Assembly (NCBI GenBank): GCA_002118135.1
Contig: BDIU01000131.1
Location: 114,934-178,933 of the forward strand
Reading direction: 5' to 3'
DNA length: 64,000 nucleotides
Origin: Trebouxia sp. TZW2008
Taxonomy: Eukaryota; Chlorophyta; Trebouxiophyceae; Trebouxiales; Trebouxiaceae
Numbering within the stretch: the stretch's first letter is position 1; the number at the start of each line of letters is the position of its first letter. The position numbers and the translations under genes were made by a program. Shown in pieces: positions 47,500-59,315 of this stretch. The notes beneath the pieces were generated by a model that was not told the DNA's origin, did no database searches, and saw only the letters and a program-made list of their open reading frames with translations.

Positions 47500-49185
47500 A
47501 TGCAAGGTCTGCCGACCTGCAACGTCGTGGACCCAAACTGCAAAAGAACCTACAGCCAAGTGGTTCAAGCATTCACCAACTTCAGTGAGCGACGCATCGC
47601 GCATTTTCTGCTTGCTCTTGGCGAGCTTTTTCCTGAGTCTGAAAAGTTTGCAACGATTAGGCTTGCTGCAACAGCCGTTGCCTGAAGACATTTTGGCTCG
47701 TGTGTATGACATATGCGACAGTGAAGGCAAGCAAAATGCGCAGCAAAAATTCCGCCTTGTCTGCAAAGCCTGGCTGCAGGTGGCAGGTATGGCAGCATCG
47801 GGTTTACGCATAAGTCTGCAAGCTTGGCGGCAAGCGCAGCTTCAAGGCCAATCAACATACTACTGAGCTTCCACTTAATGTCGCCGCTTTACTTGCCGAC
47901 CTTGTGATAGTGTGCTGCAAGCATGCATTTACTTTCAAAGTCATGTTCATGATGTCATACTTGAGATAGCAGCGCATCACAGATCCTGTGAAGTAATGCA
48001 GGTAGACGTGTTCAGAGACTACAGATCTTTTGTGACTATGAGGCCCTACGCAATATTTTTTCCAAGGTGTGCCTACGTTTCACAAATCTGGTCAAGCTGG
48101 AGCTTGAGTTTGCGCGTTTGACTTTCCCAAGTTTGCAATCTCTGAGCGAGCTGAGACTGTTAGGCAGCTTGCAAATGACTAATCCTCATGGTAATCAAGA
48201 AGCTTTCCATTACACCAAAGACAATCAAAGCTTTGATGTCTTTGCGCATCTGACACAGCTGACTGCGTTTCACATCCAACAGAGCATGTATTCAGATTAT
48301 GGATTCCCCAAAGTCTCCACTGAAGATTTACGTGGCATTTCTTACTTGACTCGCCTTCAGAGTCTGACCATTGTGACTGTTTCACGCCCGTCAGTGAACA
48401 CTTCAGAGTCACTCAAGCTTGTTGCACATGCTATTCATTGTATGCTGTCTGGGCTCACTTGTCTCAAAGCTTTACATGTCAATAACGTGCCACTGGACGT
48501 GACTTGTTTGAGGTCATTGCGCTCTTTGAGCGTGAGGCACGTGGAGACAAGGTCAGAGTTTTTCAGAGACATACATGCCTTACAAACACTAACAAAACTG
48601 ACTATACATGCACGTCTCTGGAGAAATGGCGATCTTGTTGCTTTGAGAGAGCTTACCTCCCTGAGACACCTTGTTTTTGTGGGTCCAATTATCAAGCTCG
48701 AAATTCGGCCTCAACTTGCAGCTCTTGAGGTTCCATGGGAGAGCATTGCCAGGGCTACAACTCTTAGACAATTGGACGTGTTTGGTATGGATCACTGTCA
48801 TGAAATGTACGCGTACTTGGCTGGGATGACACAGCTTACTGGACTGAGTTTTGGGTTGTGGGGCAACTGGACAGATAGACTCAGGCAATCAAGCGATTTC
48901 GACATGGCGCTCACGCATTTGTTCAGCTTGCATCAGCTTGCCAAACTGTGTTTGAGTAAGTCCTCTGGTGTGAGTGCGTTTGGCACTGAAGAGTTTCAGA
49001 ATGTTCCCGATGAAGCTTTGATGTATTTCCAACAGCATCTGCCTCAGGTCAAGATTCTCACTGTGACTCGCTGTCTCTCACCTGGGGTAGCTGAGGTGCA
49101 GGACGTCCTGTCAAGAGACCTGCCTGTGCATGAACTGTTTCGATGTGGACGTGTGAACGCTGAAACCTTTTGCCAGCTCGGCTGA
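47500..49185 (+). CDS. F-box-like leucine-rich-repeat protein
   Basis: Three exons (47500-47584, 47661-47786, 48002-49185) join in phase to 464 residues. An F-box-like segment (LLQQPLPEDILARVYDICD ... FRLVCKAWLQVAG) lies at about residues 28-70. Leucine-rich repeats follow over most of the remainder (FTNLVKLELEFARL, LTRLQSLTIVTV, LTCLKALHVNNV, LRSLRSLSVRHV, LTSLRHLVFVGP, LTQLTAFHI). By family logic this would be a substrate receptor of an SCF ubiquitin ligase; the substrate is unknown. Both short introns have good donor and acceptor sites, and the last exon is uninterrupted for 1.2 kb, unlike its neighbours. The ATG at 47500 is chosen because it alone feeds the F-box frame through the gtgagc donor. 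Confidence 0.8.
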
Positions 49186-50053
49186 TAGGTGTTGCAACAA
49201 GTATTGCTGCAGGATTAAATGATGTAAACTCTGCTGCAGTGCCTGTACGCTCAAGCTGCTTTTGACTGTAGTGCTTCAGGCGGATGAAAAGCAACCCGAT
49301 GCCAAACGTGTTCATCAACATGAGGTTGCAGCTTGATGTGACACGACATGCAACTGCATCCTGCAGCTGCATGTGCTGCTGCACCATTTCAAAGTAAATT
49401 CAGACTGAGTGTGGGACTCACGACCTGACAGTGTATACCAAGCACACGCCTCCGGCCTCTGCTGCTCATCAGCCAGGTGCGATGCTCCAGACCAAATCGA
49501 CTTGCTGCTACAATGCGATTTTTGGTCTCTTTACGTAAAATGCTTCTTGACTAATTTGAAAGATACACGAGAAGTCTTGCAGAGCCCAAAATCCGCATGT
49601 CCGCACAGCAGCTGTCTGTGCGCGCCAAGGTGCCGCGCTCGATCATCTGCATACCATCAACACAAGTGGAGCTGTGCAGCGCAAGCTTCTTGGCCTCAAG
49701 ACGAGCCGGGCTTGTTGGATCGTACTTGTACAACGTTGACTCGCTTGCGAAAAAATGGTTACAGCATATAATGTGCAGCTGATTGAATCGTGAGCGCTTA
49801 AATATCATGCGACGACATCGACTACGCGGAGGTTAGTCACACTACGTCTGCACTTGGGCTCACGACCTGTGCAGTTGCAAGCGCACCGAGTTCAAGAGGA
49901 GCGGCAACTGTTTCCGTCCTCCATTTCCACTGAGAGACGAGCATCTTGAAAATGCAGGCAAGCTCTTTGCTCAAGTTTCTCGACGCTGGCGCAAGCTTCT
50001 GCGGACTTGCTTGCTTGTGCAAGTAGCAAACGTTTACGTCACTCCACAAGCTG
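49186..50053. other. Intergenic region upstream of the HODM-like gene
   Basis: No gene is supported. CpG content rises from about 49600, fitting a promoter region. A short plus frame (49597-49782) is open but unrecognised. Confidence 0.5.
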
Positions 50054-53000
50054 ATGTGCTTGCAGAGGTCTGTGTCTTGCGTCGAAGCTGCTCAAACTCC
50101 CAAGCCCCATATCCGTGTGCCGGTCAGATGCAGCGCGTTGCCAAAGCAGCGTCGAGTCAGCAGCAAGCGACACCCTGCAAGGACGCTCCAGAGTGGTAGA
50201 GTGCATGCAGCCAGTGCAACATCAGAGGCCACCAAAGGTGAGCTGCTGTGTGAAGTGCATGTCAATCAAGCTGCCGCAGACATGCAAAGCAATTTCCATC
50301 ATTGCACAGAGCATGCCCCACCTTTTATGTCCTGACCCAGACAAGGAGACTTGTTGCCAAAGCTTTCCTCCAAAAACTGGTTAGTTTTGCTCTATGTTGG
50401 TGCAGCATCACAGATCAGCTGGTGGTTCTCGTTTGCGTCATTGCATGCAGGCAAAGAACACACATGCATGGAAGCATGCCAAATTGCGCTGAAGTCAGAT
50501 AAAACATGCAGTCTCACATCTGCTGCAGAAACTCAGCCTAGCAACATGAAAAGTAGCAGCAGCTCTCAAGCACGGTGTCCTTTTGGTGGGAGCAGCACTG
50601 CCAGCGTACCTCAGCAAGACATCCCTGCTGACTCAGCCTCAGCAGATGGCGGGAGCTTGGCAGGCCTTTCAGTATCCTTCCCGCCAAGGGACTACCTGGC
50701 CTTCAAAGATGAAGCCTACAGGATAGACCTAAGGCTGGATCGAATCTCTTTGGATGACATCTTTGAGATTGATGAAGTTTATGAAGCAGATATGGCAAGG
50801 AAGGCACATATTCTTGCAACGCGACCCACAGAAATGCTGCTGCCAGGTGTTCCTGGGGTAAGTTTCTCTCACGATTTGCCCTTGATCAAATCCCTAAAAA
50901 AGGTCCTACGTTTGACAAAAACTCAAAATTTGCTGGTTCAGATGTGGCCTGCTGTCACTCATTACAAGAGTGTTGTAGTGCTTTCATCTGTGCTGATTGC
51001 CTAGATTGCCTCTTATCCATTCTGCCACATCTAAGGGTTTGTGCTTTTGCAAGCCCAAAATTGAGGTCTACTCCCTCTTACATATCTTGCATGGGTCTCA
51101 TTGCTTTTTGCTGCCCGTTTTATATTATGCTTATGGTGATGGTCAAACAGTTTTGTTTGCTGCCAATGTTATGCTGTATGATAGTTCCTGATGCTCTACT
51201 GGGTTCTTGCATACAGATAGACCTGCATAGTTAAAGAATGAGCTTGGTGTTGGGACTGTTTTGGTGGACAGGTCATACTTTCAGGAGTTTTTGGGTGTGC
51301 AGAGTGAACCAGCAAAGCGTGAAAACCTCAAATTGGTTGTAACAGTTTGCATCAGCAGCTTCTCAGACATCATCATTTTTGTTTTTGGAGTTGCAAGCTT
51401 TATTTTGATGTCTGTCAATGTTGCCCTGTGCGCAGAGTGAGAAAGCTAAGCGTGAAGTCCTAAACCTGGTTGTGAAGGTCTTGACAGGCAGCTTCCCAGA
51501 CAGCTTTCAGCTCAGAAGGTCCCTACTGGGAGGCACTCCACTGCTTCAGTATGCACCAGGCAGGGTCATAGAGCCTCACTAAGTAATGGCAAATAATGGA
51601 ACTTGATGGTGACGATGATGATGCTGATGGTGTTTTGCCATTTTGCAGAGTGAGCCAGCAATGCGTGAAGTCCTGAACCTGGCTGTGAAGGTCTTGACAG
51701 GCAGCTTCTCAGACATCATCATCTCCTTTCCTGCAACTTTCCTGGTTTGGAAGTTGCAACTTTTGTTTTTCATGTGTGTTGATGTTGCCCTGTCTGCAGA
51801 GTGAGACAGCAAAGCGTCAAGTCCTGTACCTGGTTGTGAAGGTCTTGACAAGCAGCGCCTCTGGAAAATCATATGCCATCCGATGACGATTGACTGTAAG
51901 CTGCAGGAGATGCCACATGCATACAGCATGCGCATGGCTGACTGCTATGGTCAATTTTGGCTTGCAAAGCTGACAGATCAATCTTTACCTGTTTGCAGAG
52001 TGAGCTAGCAAAGCGTGAAGTCCTAAACCTGGTTGTCAAGGTCTTGACAGGCAGCTTCCCAGACAGGTTCCAGCTCAAGGGGTCTCTGCTGACTAACGCA
52101 TCAAGTGGCGAAGAGTTCGACATCAGTGATGAAGCCAGAAACCCTATGGACGTAGTAGCACGCCTTCTTCAGGTATGTCAAACATATCTTCTCATGTCAG
52201 GATGCCGCAAGCTTCCCAAATGCTGCAATGCGTTCCACAACCTGTGCTCATCTTGGCAGAATGCACTGAAAACATGAACTGCAGCAATGCTGCTTGGCCA
52301 CCTTGGCATGCAGCCTTGACTGAGCAATGTATCAAGTCGTGAAGACTTTGATGTTGCTGATGCAGCCAGAAATCCCATGGACATAGTGGTACGCCTGCTT
52401 CAGGTTTGACAAATGTCTCGTCATGTGTGACGCATTATCATGCTGGGAGTATCGAGCTGTGAAGACTTTGACATTGCTGATGCAGCCAGAAACCTCATGG
52501 ACACAGTGGCACGCCTGCTTCACGGTTGACAAATGTCTTGTCATGTGTAACGCATTATCATGCTGGCAGGGTACATCAGTACTCTCAAATGCTGCAATGA
52601 TCCTTGGTGAAATTGTCATAGTGCGTTGACAGATTTGTGGGAAGGCGCATTGTTGTCGCACTAAGCATAAGACTGTACAGTTGCAACAAATGCAGAACAT
52701 GACAGCTTGGCAGACATTCCTTCACACTGCGTTCATAACGTAGTATCAACGCCATGCGTGTCTGATGCAGCAGGTGAAATGGTACAAATGGAGCTTAAGC
52801 TGAACAGGTCATACTCATATCTATGATGCATCCTGTTGCAGAAATCAGAAAGTTGGTGCTTCATGTTTGCCGCTACATCACAGACAAGTTTGCTGATGCT
52901 GTCTGCTTTGTTGCAGGAAGATGTGATGCAAAAGGTTGATGGCAAGTTAAGCCTTCCTTGCAGCATTGTTGTCAGCTTTTTGGAGTGCAGCAAAACACAT

Positions 53001-56000
53001 GAATCTGGTCCTCCTCTTCTGCCTTGCTGTTATACAGAAAATGCTGCTAGGATTGTCGTGATTGTTGCAGGAAGATGTGGCAGTGATGCAAAAGATTGAG
53101 GGCAAATTGGTCTTTTCCTGCGGGGCTGTGGTCAGTCCCTGAGGTTGGAGCGGTTCCGCAAAGTTGGGACTGGAGTCAAGCGGAATCCAAAAAACCAGTG
53201 CCACAATTCGATGATGGTCCAGCGCTCAAATTTGTCTTACTTGTTGCAGGAAGACGTAGCAGTGATGCAGAAGATTGATGGCAAATTGGTGTTTTCTTGC
53301 GGGGCTGTTGTAAGTCCCTTGGGTTGGAGCGGTTCCGCAAAGTTGGGACTAGATTTAAGTGGAATCCACAAACCAGTACCACAATTTAATGATGGTCCGG
53401 CGCTTACATTTGTGACCAAGATCTTTGAGAGGGGCCTTTCTGAGAAGGTGCCCTTGACAAGGGCCAATTGGTTCATCATGCACACTCCAGAACTTTCACT
53501 GGTAAGTTGTCGATCTCTATTGATGATTGCTATTGGTTTTGATGTACGTAAGCTAGCACTGTCTACCTTTCTGAAAGCATGCATGGAGAAAGCAAGGCCT
53601 GTTTGGTTCATCATGTTCTGGAGCTGTCTCTAGCAAGTCACTGATTGTATGTCAGGGGCAATGGCGGCAGGCAAACCTGCTTCATTGTACATTCACCAAA
53701 GGTCTCATTCGCCACTTGCTATCATGATTGTCCTTTGCCAAAAAACTTGGCGACCACGATTGCCTACCCCATGCATTATAGGGTAGGCAATCATGGCTAT
53801 CGCTGTCCGTTGATTTTCTTGATACGAGAATGCAAAGATGCAAGTTGCGGCTCTGCGTAACAGAGCTTATTTTCTACAGCATTATGCAAACGTCTGGCGC
53901 CTCTGTATAATACAGCTTTTCAGAGCTGTCAGTGGCAAGTTGACTTACTGTACATGCACCTGATTGACAACTGTTTTGTGTGTGTTTGTTTGCAGTTTGC
54001 TGATCCTCAATACATTCCAGAATCTCCAGATTTGGGCCCTGTCACCATCCAGAATGCTGGCGACCGCTTATTCCTGCGCTGTGAACGCCAGGTCAGTCTT
54101 TTTCCTTTGCTGTTTGTGTTCTCTTCATGGTTGCTGTCTCTGAATTCATTCTGGAATCTCCAGATTTGGGCGCTGTTATCATCCAGAACGCTGGCGATCG
54201 CTTGTTTTTGCGCTGTGAACGCCATGTCAGTCTTCTTCTTGCTACTGCGCTCTCATCTTTGTTGCCACATTCCATATCGGTCAGCGACTCAAAACTGCTT
54301 GTTTCTAAAGTGCCAAATGTGATGTGTCACTTCACAATGTTGTGCAACATGGCACTTGGGTACAAATCCACAAAGTCACCCAATGTTTCCCAGATTCACC
54401 TTTTGCCTTGCACAGCAAATGGGCTGTAAGCAACTACACACAGCAACAATAGCACACAGCAAACAAGAGCGACATTGCTTGTTTTGATCTGTTGTGTGCT
54501 ATTGTTGCTGTCTATGGTTGCTCACAGGACGTCCTGTGCATGCCTGCTTGTGAAGGGTGAAGGGTAACTGAGTCCTAGATTCATGTCCTATGTTGCACCT
54601 ACCTAAGCGTGGATTGATGGGTGTTTCCCACGTTCACTTCTTGCCGTGCAACGCATGCAATGGGCTGTAAGAAACCACAGACAGCAACAATAGCACATAG
54701 CAAATCAGAATGACTTGTTTGTATCTGTATGTGCTGTTGCTGTTGCCTGTGGTTGCTCACGTCACTTCCTGTGCACGCCAACTTGTGAAAGAGGTGGGGA
54801 ACTAGAAGGAGCAGACAGCTGTTGTGTTGCGTTTGTGTTGGCAGATCAGTCAGCTGGACACTCGCCAGCCCGCTTACAGTTCAAAATGGACACTTTCAGT
54901 CAGTATCAGATCTGCAATGTGACTACACTAGACAGCTGTCTTGTCCTTCTGTCCTGCGTGCGTTGCCTTGACCTATGGTTGACTAAGGAAAAGCTGCTGT
55001 GCAAAGCGCCTTATTACAGATTGTCTTTTGATGTGTTTGCTGCAATTGCTGGTGGTAAGAAGGTTGCCAGAGTGTCGTGGCGTCATATTGACTTTCAGGA
55101 CTTACCTGAGGCCCTTCGAAGGCATTGAGCATTCCTCATACAATGTGACTACCATTTCTTTGCAGGTAGCTACAAGTTTGCCAGAGGGTGATGGCGTCAT
55201 GTTCAACCCCAGGACTTACCTGCGGCCCTTGAGAACTCCAAGAACAGAAATGCTGAACATGACTTTGTGGTGCAACTTCACGTAGCAACAAGGATGCCAG
55301 AGTACCGTGGCATGGTGTTCACTCTAGGACATGCCTCAGGCCCTTGAAGCCATGAAACATCCTTCAGAACCTGTAAGTACCATTTGATTGCAGGTAGCTG
55401 CAAGGTTGCCAGAGTGTGGTAGCGTCATGTTCACCTTTGAGACTTACCTCAGGATCTGGAAAAACTGTCAGAACAGAACTGCTGCACATGCTTTTCTGGT
55501 GCAACTGCAGGTAGCAACAACGTTGTCAGGATGTTGCGGGGTCATGTTCACCTCCAGGACATGCCTGCGGCCCTTTAGTACTCTCAGAAAAGAGCTGCTG
55601 AACATGATTTTGTGGTGCAACTTCAGGTAGCAACAACATTGCCAGGATGTGGCGGGTTCATGGTCACCTTCAGGAATTCCCTGTGGCTCTTGAAACGATC
55701 ACATGCCCCTGCACCAAGTGAATGGGATGCGTGCAAATGCAGGTGGGAACAGCAGGTTCCAGACTGCAACAACTATTTGCAGCTTTTGTCTGCGGTTCTC
55801 TCTGCAAGCAAAGACTCAATGGCATGGTTTTCACTGAGTCTCAGCGCTTTCTTGTGCAATCCTAGGTCAACGAGACTGCTAGAGCGTGGCAGGGTCATGA
55901 TCACTTTCAGGACTTACCTGCGGCCCGTAGAATCTCTGAGAATAGAGCTGAATGTGATTTCGTGCAATTGTAGGTGGCAACAAGGTTGCCAGAGTGTGGT

Positions 56001-57626
56001 GGCGTGATGTTCACCTTTAGGACTTACCTGCGGCCCTTGAAGGTTCTGGAGGAGCGCACTGAAGTCATGCAGCGCCTGCTAGCAGCATTCCTAGCCTTGC
56101 CTGATGAAGTGGTATGTTACCCCTGTGTATCACCTATTATGATGTCCTTTGACACTCTTCCCCCCTCCACCCCTTGCCCCCTTGGATGACCCCTTTGAAA
56201 CCCCATGCGGCCCTTGAAGGTTCTGGAAGAACGCACTGAAGTCATGCAGCGCCTGCTAGCGGCATTCCTAGCCTTGCCTGGTGAAATGGTATGTTACCCC
56301 TCATTTCACCTCCTGTGACGTCCTTTGACACCCCCCCCCCCCCCCGCCCCCCCCCNNTGTGACGTCCTTTGACACCCCCCCCCCTCCCTCCACCCCTTGC
56401 CCCCTTTTCCCCTTTGATGACCCCTTTCAAACCCCCAGATGCCCTGCAAAGCAACAGCTTGAAGGTACTCGAAGAGCGCACTCAAGTCGTGCAGCGCCTG
56501 CTGGCAGCATTCCTAGCCTTGCCTGGTGATGTGGCACGTTAGCCCCCCTCCTCCAACCCCCCCCCTAAGACCCCCCTTCAACCCCCTTGTGTCCCCCTAA
56601 ATCAATGAATGCTCTGCACAGCAAGTCTTGAGAATGCTGCAAGAGTTACAAGGACTCATGCAACGCCTGCAACGCCTTGCCTGATGAAGTGCTGAGTCAT
56701 CCCTTGTTGCCACCCCCTCCTGATGGTTTTTTGACCCCCCTGTGACCCCAACCGTCCTGCACAGCAACATTTCGATATGCTGAAGGAGCGTTCCAAGATC
56801 TTGCAGCGCCTGCTTACGGCATTCCTAGCCTTGCCTGATGCAATGTTACATCCGCCCCCTTGCCTCCCAAGGGCTCCTCCATCCGCCTTCCAATCACTGC
56901 ATCCAATCTCTGCACAAATGTTCTTGAAAGCACTGAAACCACGCACCCAGGTCAAGCAGTGCTTACTACCAGCATTCTTGGGCTTGCCTGATACAGTGTG
57001 TTGTTGGCAACAGCCCCTGATTTACCCCTTTCACTTCCAGCCCCTGTTCCTTTTGAGGCCCCTTTGCTGCCTTGCTGTCCTTTCGTCATGTGTGTCAACT
57101 GGTGCCTGTGCTATGCAGATTTCATACAGGCACGCCTGGCATGACATGAGCACCCGGCAAGCCAAAATGTGCTGTGTCTCAATGATGAAGTTAAAGTCAG
57201 CTTGTGTACGGCTTGACACTGTGTAGTTTTTTCAGTTCTCCCCTGGTGTACAGCAACTGTCAACTGTGCTGTGTGGATAGCATCAGCAGTCAGTATGCAA
57301 GCCAGCGTTCACATGGCTTGACACTGCTTGTCTCGTTTTGCTTCTGTGTGTCAACTACAGACTGTGCTGTGCAGGTTGCGTACAGGCATGCCTGACATGA
57401 CTTGAGCACCCGCCAGGTGGCAATGTCTAACACTCAATATTCAGTACTGAACCCAAACTTGACGCGGCTCAAGGTTGTTGGGTTCTGTGCCCTCCTGGGG
57501 AAATGTGTAGCAATTGTTGCCTGTGCTATGCAGATTGCATACAGGCATGCCTGGCATGACATGAGCACCCGTCAGGTGGCAATCGCCTATCTTGAGAAGG
57601 TAGCAAAGAAACAGCAAGCCAGCTGA
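50054..57626 (+). CDS. Haem-dependent oxidative N-demethylase alpha-like (DUF3445)
   Basis: Belongs to the HODM_asu-like/DUF3445 family, whose founding member oxidatively demethylates dimethylamine using haem; the substrate here is unknown. Seven exons join in phase: 50054-50237, 50451-50857, 51999-52172, 53250-53501, 53996-54091, 55974-56111 and 57534-57626 (447 residues). Family blocks: FPPRDYLAFKDEAYRIDLRL, SLDDIFEIDEVYEADMARK, EDVAVMQKIDGKLVFSCGAV, LSGIHKPVPQFNDGPA, NWFIMHTPELSLFADPQY, NAGDRLFLRCERQ joined to a RLPECGGVMFTFRTYLRPL segment, and a C-terminal YRHAWHDMSTRQVAIAYLEK. The first exon encodes a basic Ser/Ala/Arg-rich leader that could target an organelle. Exons are short, and most of the 7.6 kb is intron filled with decayed edge copies of exons 3 to 7. 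Confidence 0.85.
51290..52520 (+). repeat. Edge copies of HODM exon 3 on both sides
   Basis: Acceptor-edge copies start near 51302, 51437, 51650 and 51800, before the real exon at 51999, each with gag(a/t)gag...aagcgtgaagtcct and cttgacaggcagctt. Donor-edge copies lie near 52337-52405 and 52455-52525, with gaagactttga.(a/g)ttgctgatgcagccagaaa. Confidence 0.8.
52915..53240 (+). repeat. Two acceptor-edge copies of HODM exon 4
   Basis: Copies near 52916 and 53070 precede the real exon at 53250. The nearer copy preserves EDVAVMQKIEGKLVFSCGAV and then carries a TGA before the GWSGSAKLGL equivalent, so it cannot replace exon 4. Confidence 0.85.
53761..53800. repeat. Short perfect hairpin
   Basis: attgcctaccc and gggtaggcaat form a perfect inverted repeat around an 11-12 base loop, in HODM intron 4. 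Confidence 0.8.
54360..54790. repeat. Tandemly duplicated inverted-repeat unit
   Basis: Two units of about 220 bases (near 54410-54540 and 54655-54780) each contain an inverted repeat with arms related to acagcaacaatagcacacagca / tgttgtgtgctattgttgctgt. In the first unit the arms are nearly perfect; in the second they have diverged. Lies in HODM intron 5. Confidence 0.75.
55050..55960 (+). repeat. Acceptor-edge array of HODM exon 6
   Basis: At least seven decayed copies of the exon 6 beginning, near 55054, 55165, 55281, 55391, 55508, 55625 and 55862, mostly 110-117 bases apart, precede the intact exon at 55974. Each keeps caggtagc-aacaa, ttgccagag, gtcatgttcacc and aggacttacctg variants. Confidence 0.85.
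56200..57005 (+). repeat. Donor-edge array of HODM exon 6
   Basis: About five decayed copies of the exon 6 end follow it (near 56208-56290, 56455-56535, 56625-56690, 56775-56850 and 56925-57000), with gagcgcactgaagtcatgca, cgcctgct, gcattcctagccttgcctg variants and C-rich spacers. Confidence 0.85.
56328..56395. other. Poly-C tract with two unknown bases
   Basis: A long C homopolymer interrupted by nn at about 56356-56357. The phrase tgtgacgtcctttgacacccc occurs on both sides, so this is either a collapsed or misjoined tandem repeat or a sequencing dropout. Confidence 0.8.
57100..57440 (+). repeat. Two acceptor-edge copies of HODM exon 7
   Basis: Near 57118 and 57373, preceding the true last exon at 57534. 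Both keep a YRHAWHDMSTRQ-like stretch; the second has a TGA inside it. Neither leads to the real C-terminus. Confidence 0.85.
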
Positions 57627-59315
57627 ATATCTGCTAGCTTTGCAAACCGGGAGCATCAAGACATGAAGGCAGCAGCTGCGAAGGGATGAGGCATTTGAGA
57701 TCAACCATTGAAAAGCTTGCAATCTGTTGAGCCTTGAGCCATGCAGCACCCGTTACAAGGCTTTGCAAGCTGTGGGGCATTAAGATGTGGGTGCGGCTGC
57801 GGCAAAAAGCGCCTCACCTCATGTGAGCAGGGTTGCGTGCTTTTGAAGCATCAAGGGGACAGATACAAAAGAAGCTGTGGGTCATTACTACACCTCTGGT
57901 GGAAGGTGAGGCTTGGGATGAGTAATTCATGATGTCATTATTACTCCATGCTGGCTGTTATAATGCGTGGCGTAGTCACAAGTTCTTCCAGACAGCTTTG
58001 ATGGGTGCTCCTTGGGCAACAGCTGTTTGCAGTGGACAGGGCTGTGCCACAGCCGTGCTGTCACTGTGATAATAAGCTTCAAGGCGGGTCTCAACTGAGT
58101 TGCTAGACATATCGTCAATCATATACAGAGGTTGCAGTGTACCAACAGCAACACCACACTTTGTTGTGCAGTAGTTGGCAGCTTTAGTAGCAGTGTGATT
58201 TAGCATGACTAGTTCCATTTCGTTGGTCTGCTTTGCAACATGTTGACTGCGGTCTTGTGCAGTAGTGCTGTTTGCTGTTCTGAACGTTTCATGTTGAAGC
58301 TTTGGATTGTAGCGTGTTGCTCAACGTATTGTGCTCAATCAGTCGTTTGTATACATGTAGCCAACTACGGTAGTTGGGATCAATCTACAGGCACGTAAAG
58401 GGAATGCCCTGCAGCATTTGTGAATTGAAGGTAGCGACACGTGTCATTGGTAACAGTGCCTGCAGGTGCATAAAGTTCAGATCAATGCAGCAAATTGAAA
58501 GGCAGCATTGCATTGAAGTGAAGCAAATGTTTACTCATGCAATGCACGCATGCATGGTCCACTGCTGCAATCTTACATAATTAAAGTACAATTCAACCTG
58601 GTAGACCAAACAATGATCACGCACAGGCTGCTGAACGCAGAACGCGTACGTATGCATCACAAACCCGGGTCACGGGCCATGCCGGGCTGAAAGCTTGATT
58701 ACAGGCTTGACAATGTCAAGCAGCGGTAGAAAGTTGACAACTTTCACAATGTATTGCCCCTCCGTGAGCGACTGTAAGCTAAAGAAACAGTATGTTAAAG
58801 CGTGTAAAGAACAGTTAATGATTGTTGCATTGCCAAATAGCAGCTCAGAACCTACTGAGACGCTTTGACGACTTTTGAACAATGTTTGATTTCACCACAC
58901 CACCAGAAACAAGACAATCAAGCCCAGGGTTTTGTGAGTCACAGCAGGTGCTGCTTTGGATCAAAGGAGCGTTTGCGTTTATGTCACTGTAAGTCACATC
59001 TGAACCGTCATTGTTCAATACTCAAAAGGCAAAAAGGAACACTAACAAAGACCTTCACAGCCTCACTCAATTTATTGCACACAATAAGCCTTAGAACTCC
59101 ACTTGACCTTTATCATGATGCCAAACCTCTAAATTAGCAGAAGGTGCAGACCTATCGTCAACAACATCACTGCAACAATGCCGACAGTATCTACGCTACC
59201 TCAAGCTGACTCATTATTACCTAATGACACTCACATATCTCTACCTACAACAAACAGAAGACTCAAGCAAAGGCAGTAGTGGATCCCTGAACAAAACCCA
59301 TCACTAGAACTTATT
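57627..59315. other. Convergent intergenic region with one orphan exon-like stretch
   Basis: Lies between the HODM and GT92 3' ends. On the minus strand 58670-58771 follows a good acceptor (tttctttagcttacag) and reads SLTEGQYIVKVVNFLPLLDI and so on to a TGA, 33 residues. I found no matching upstream exon. The rest shows nothing recognisable. Confidence 0.4.
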
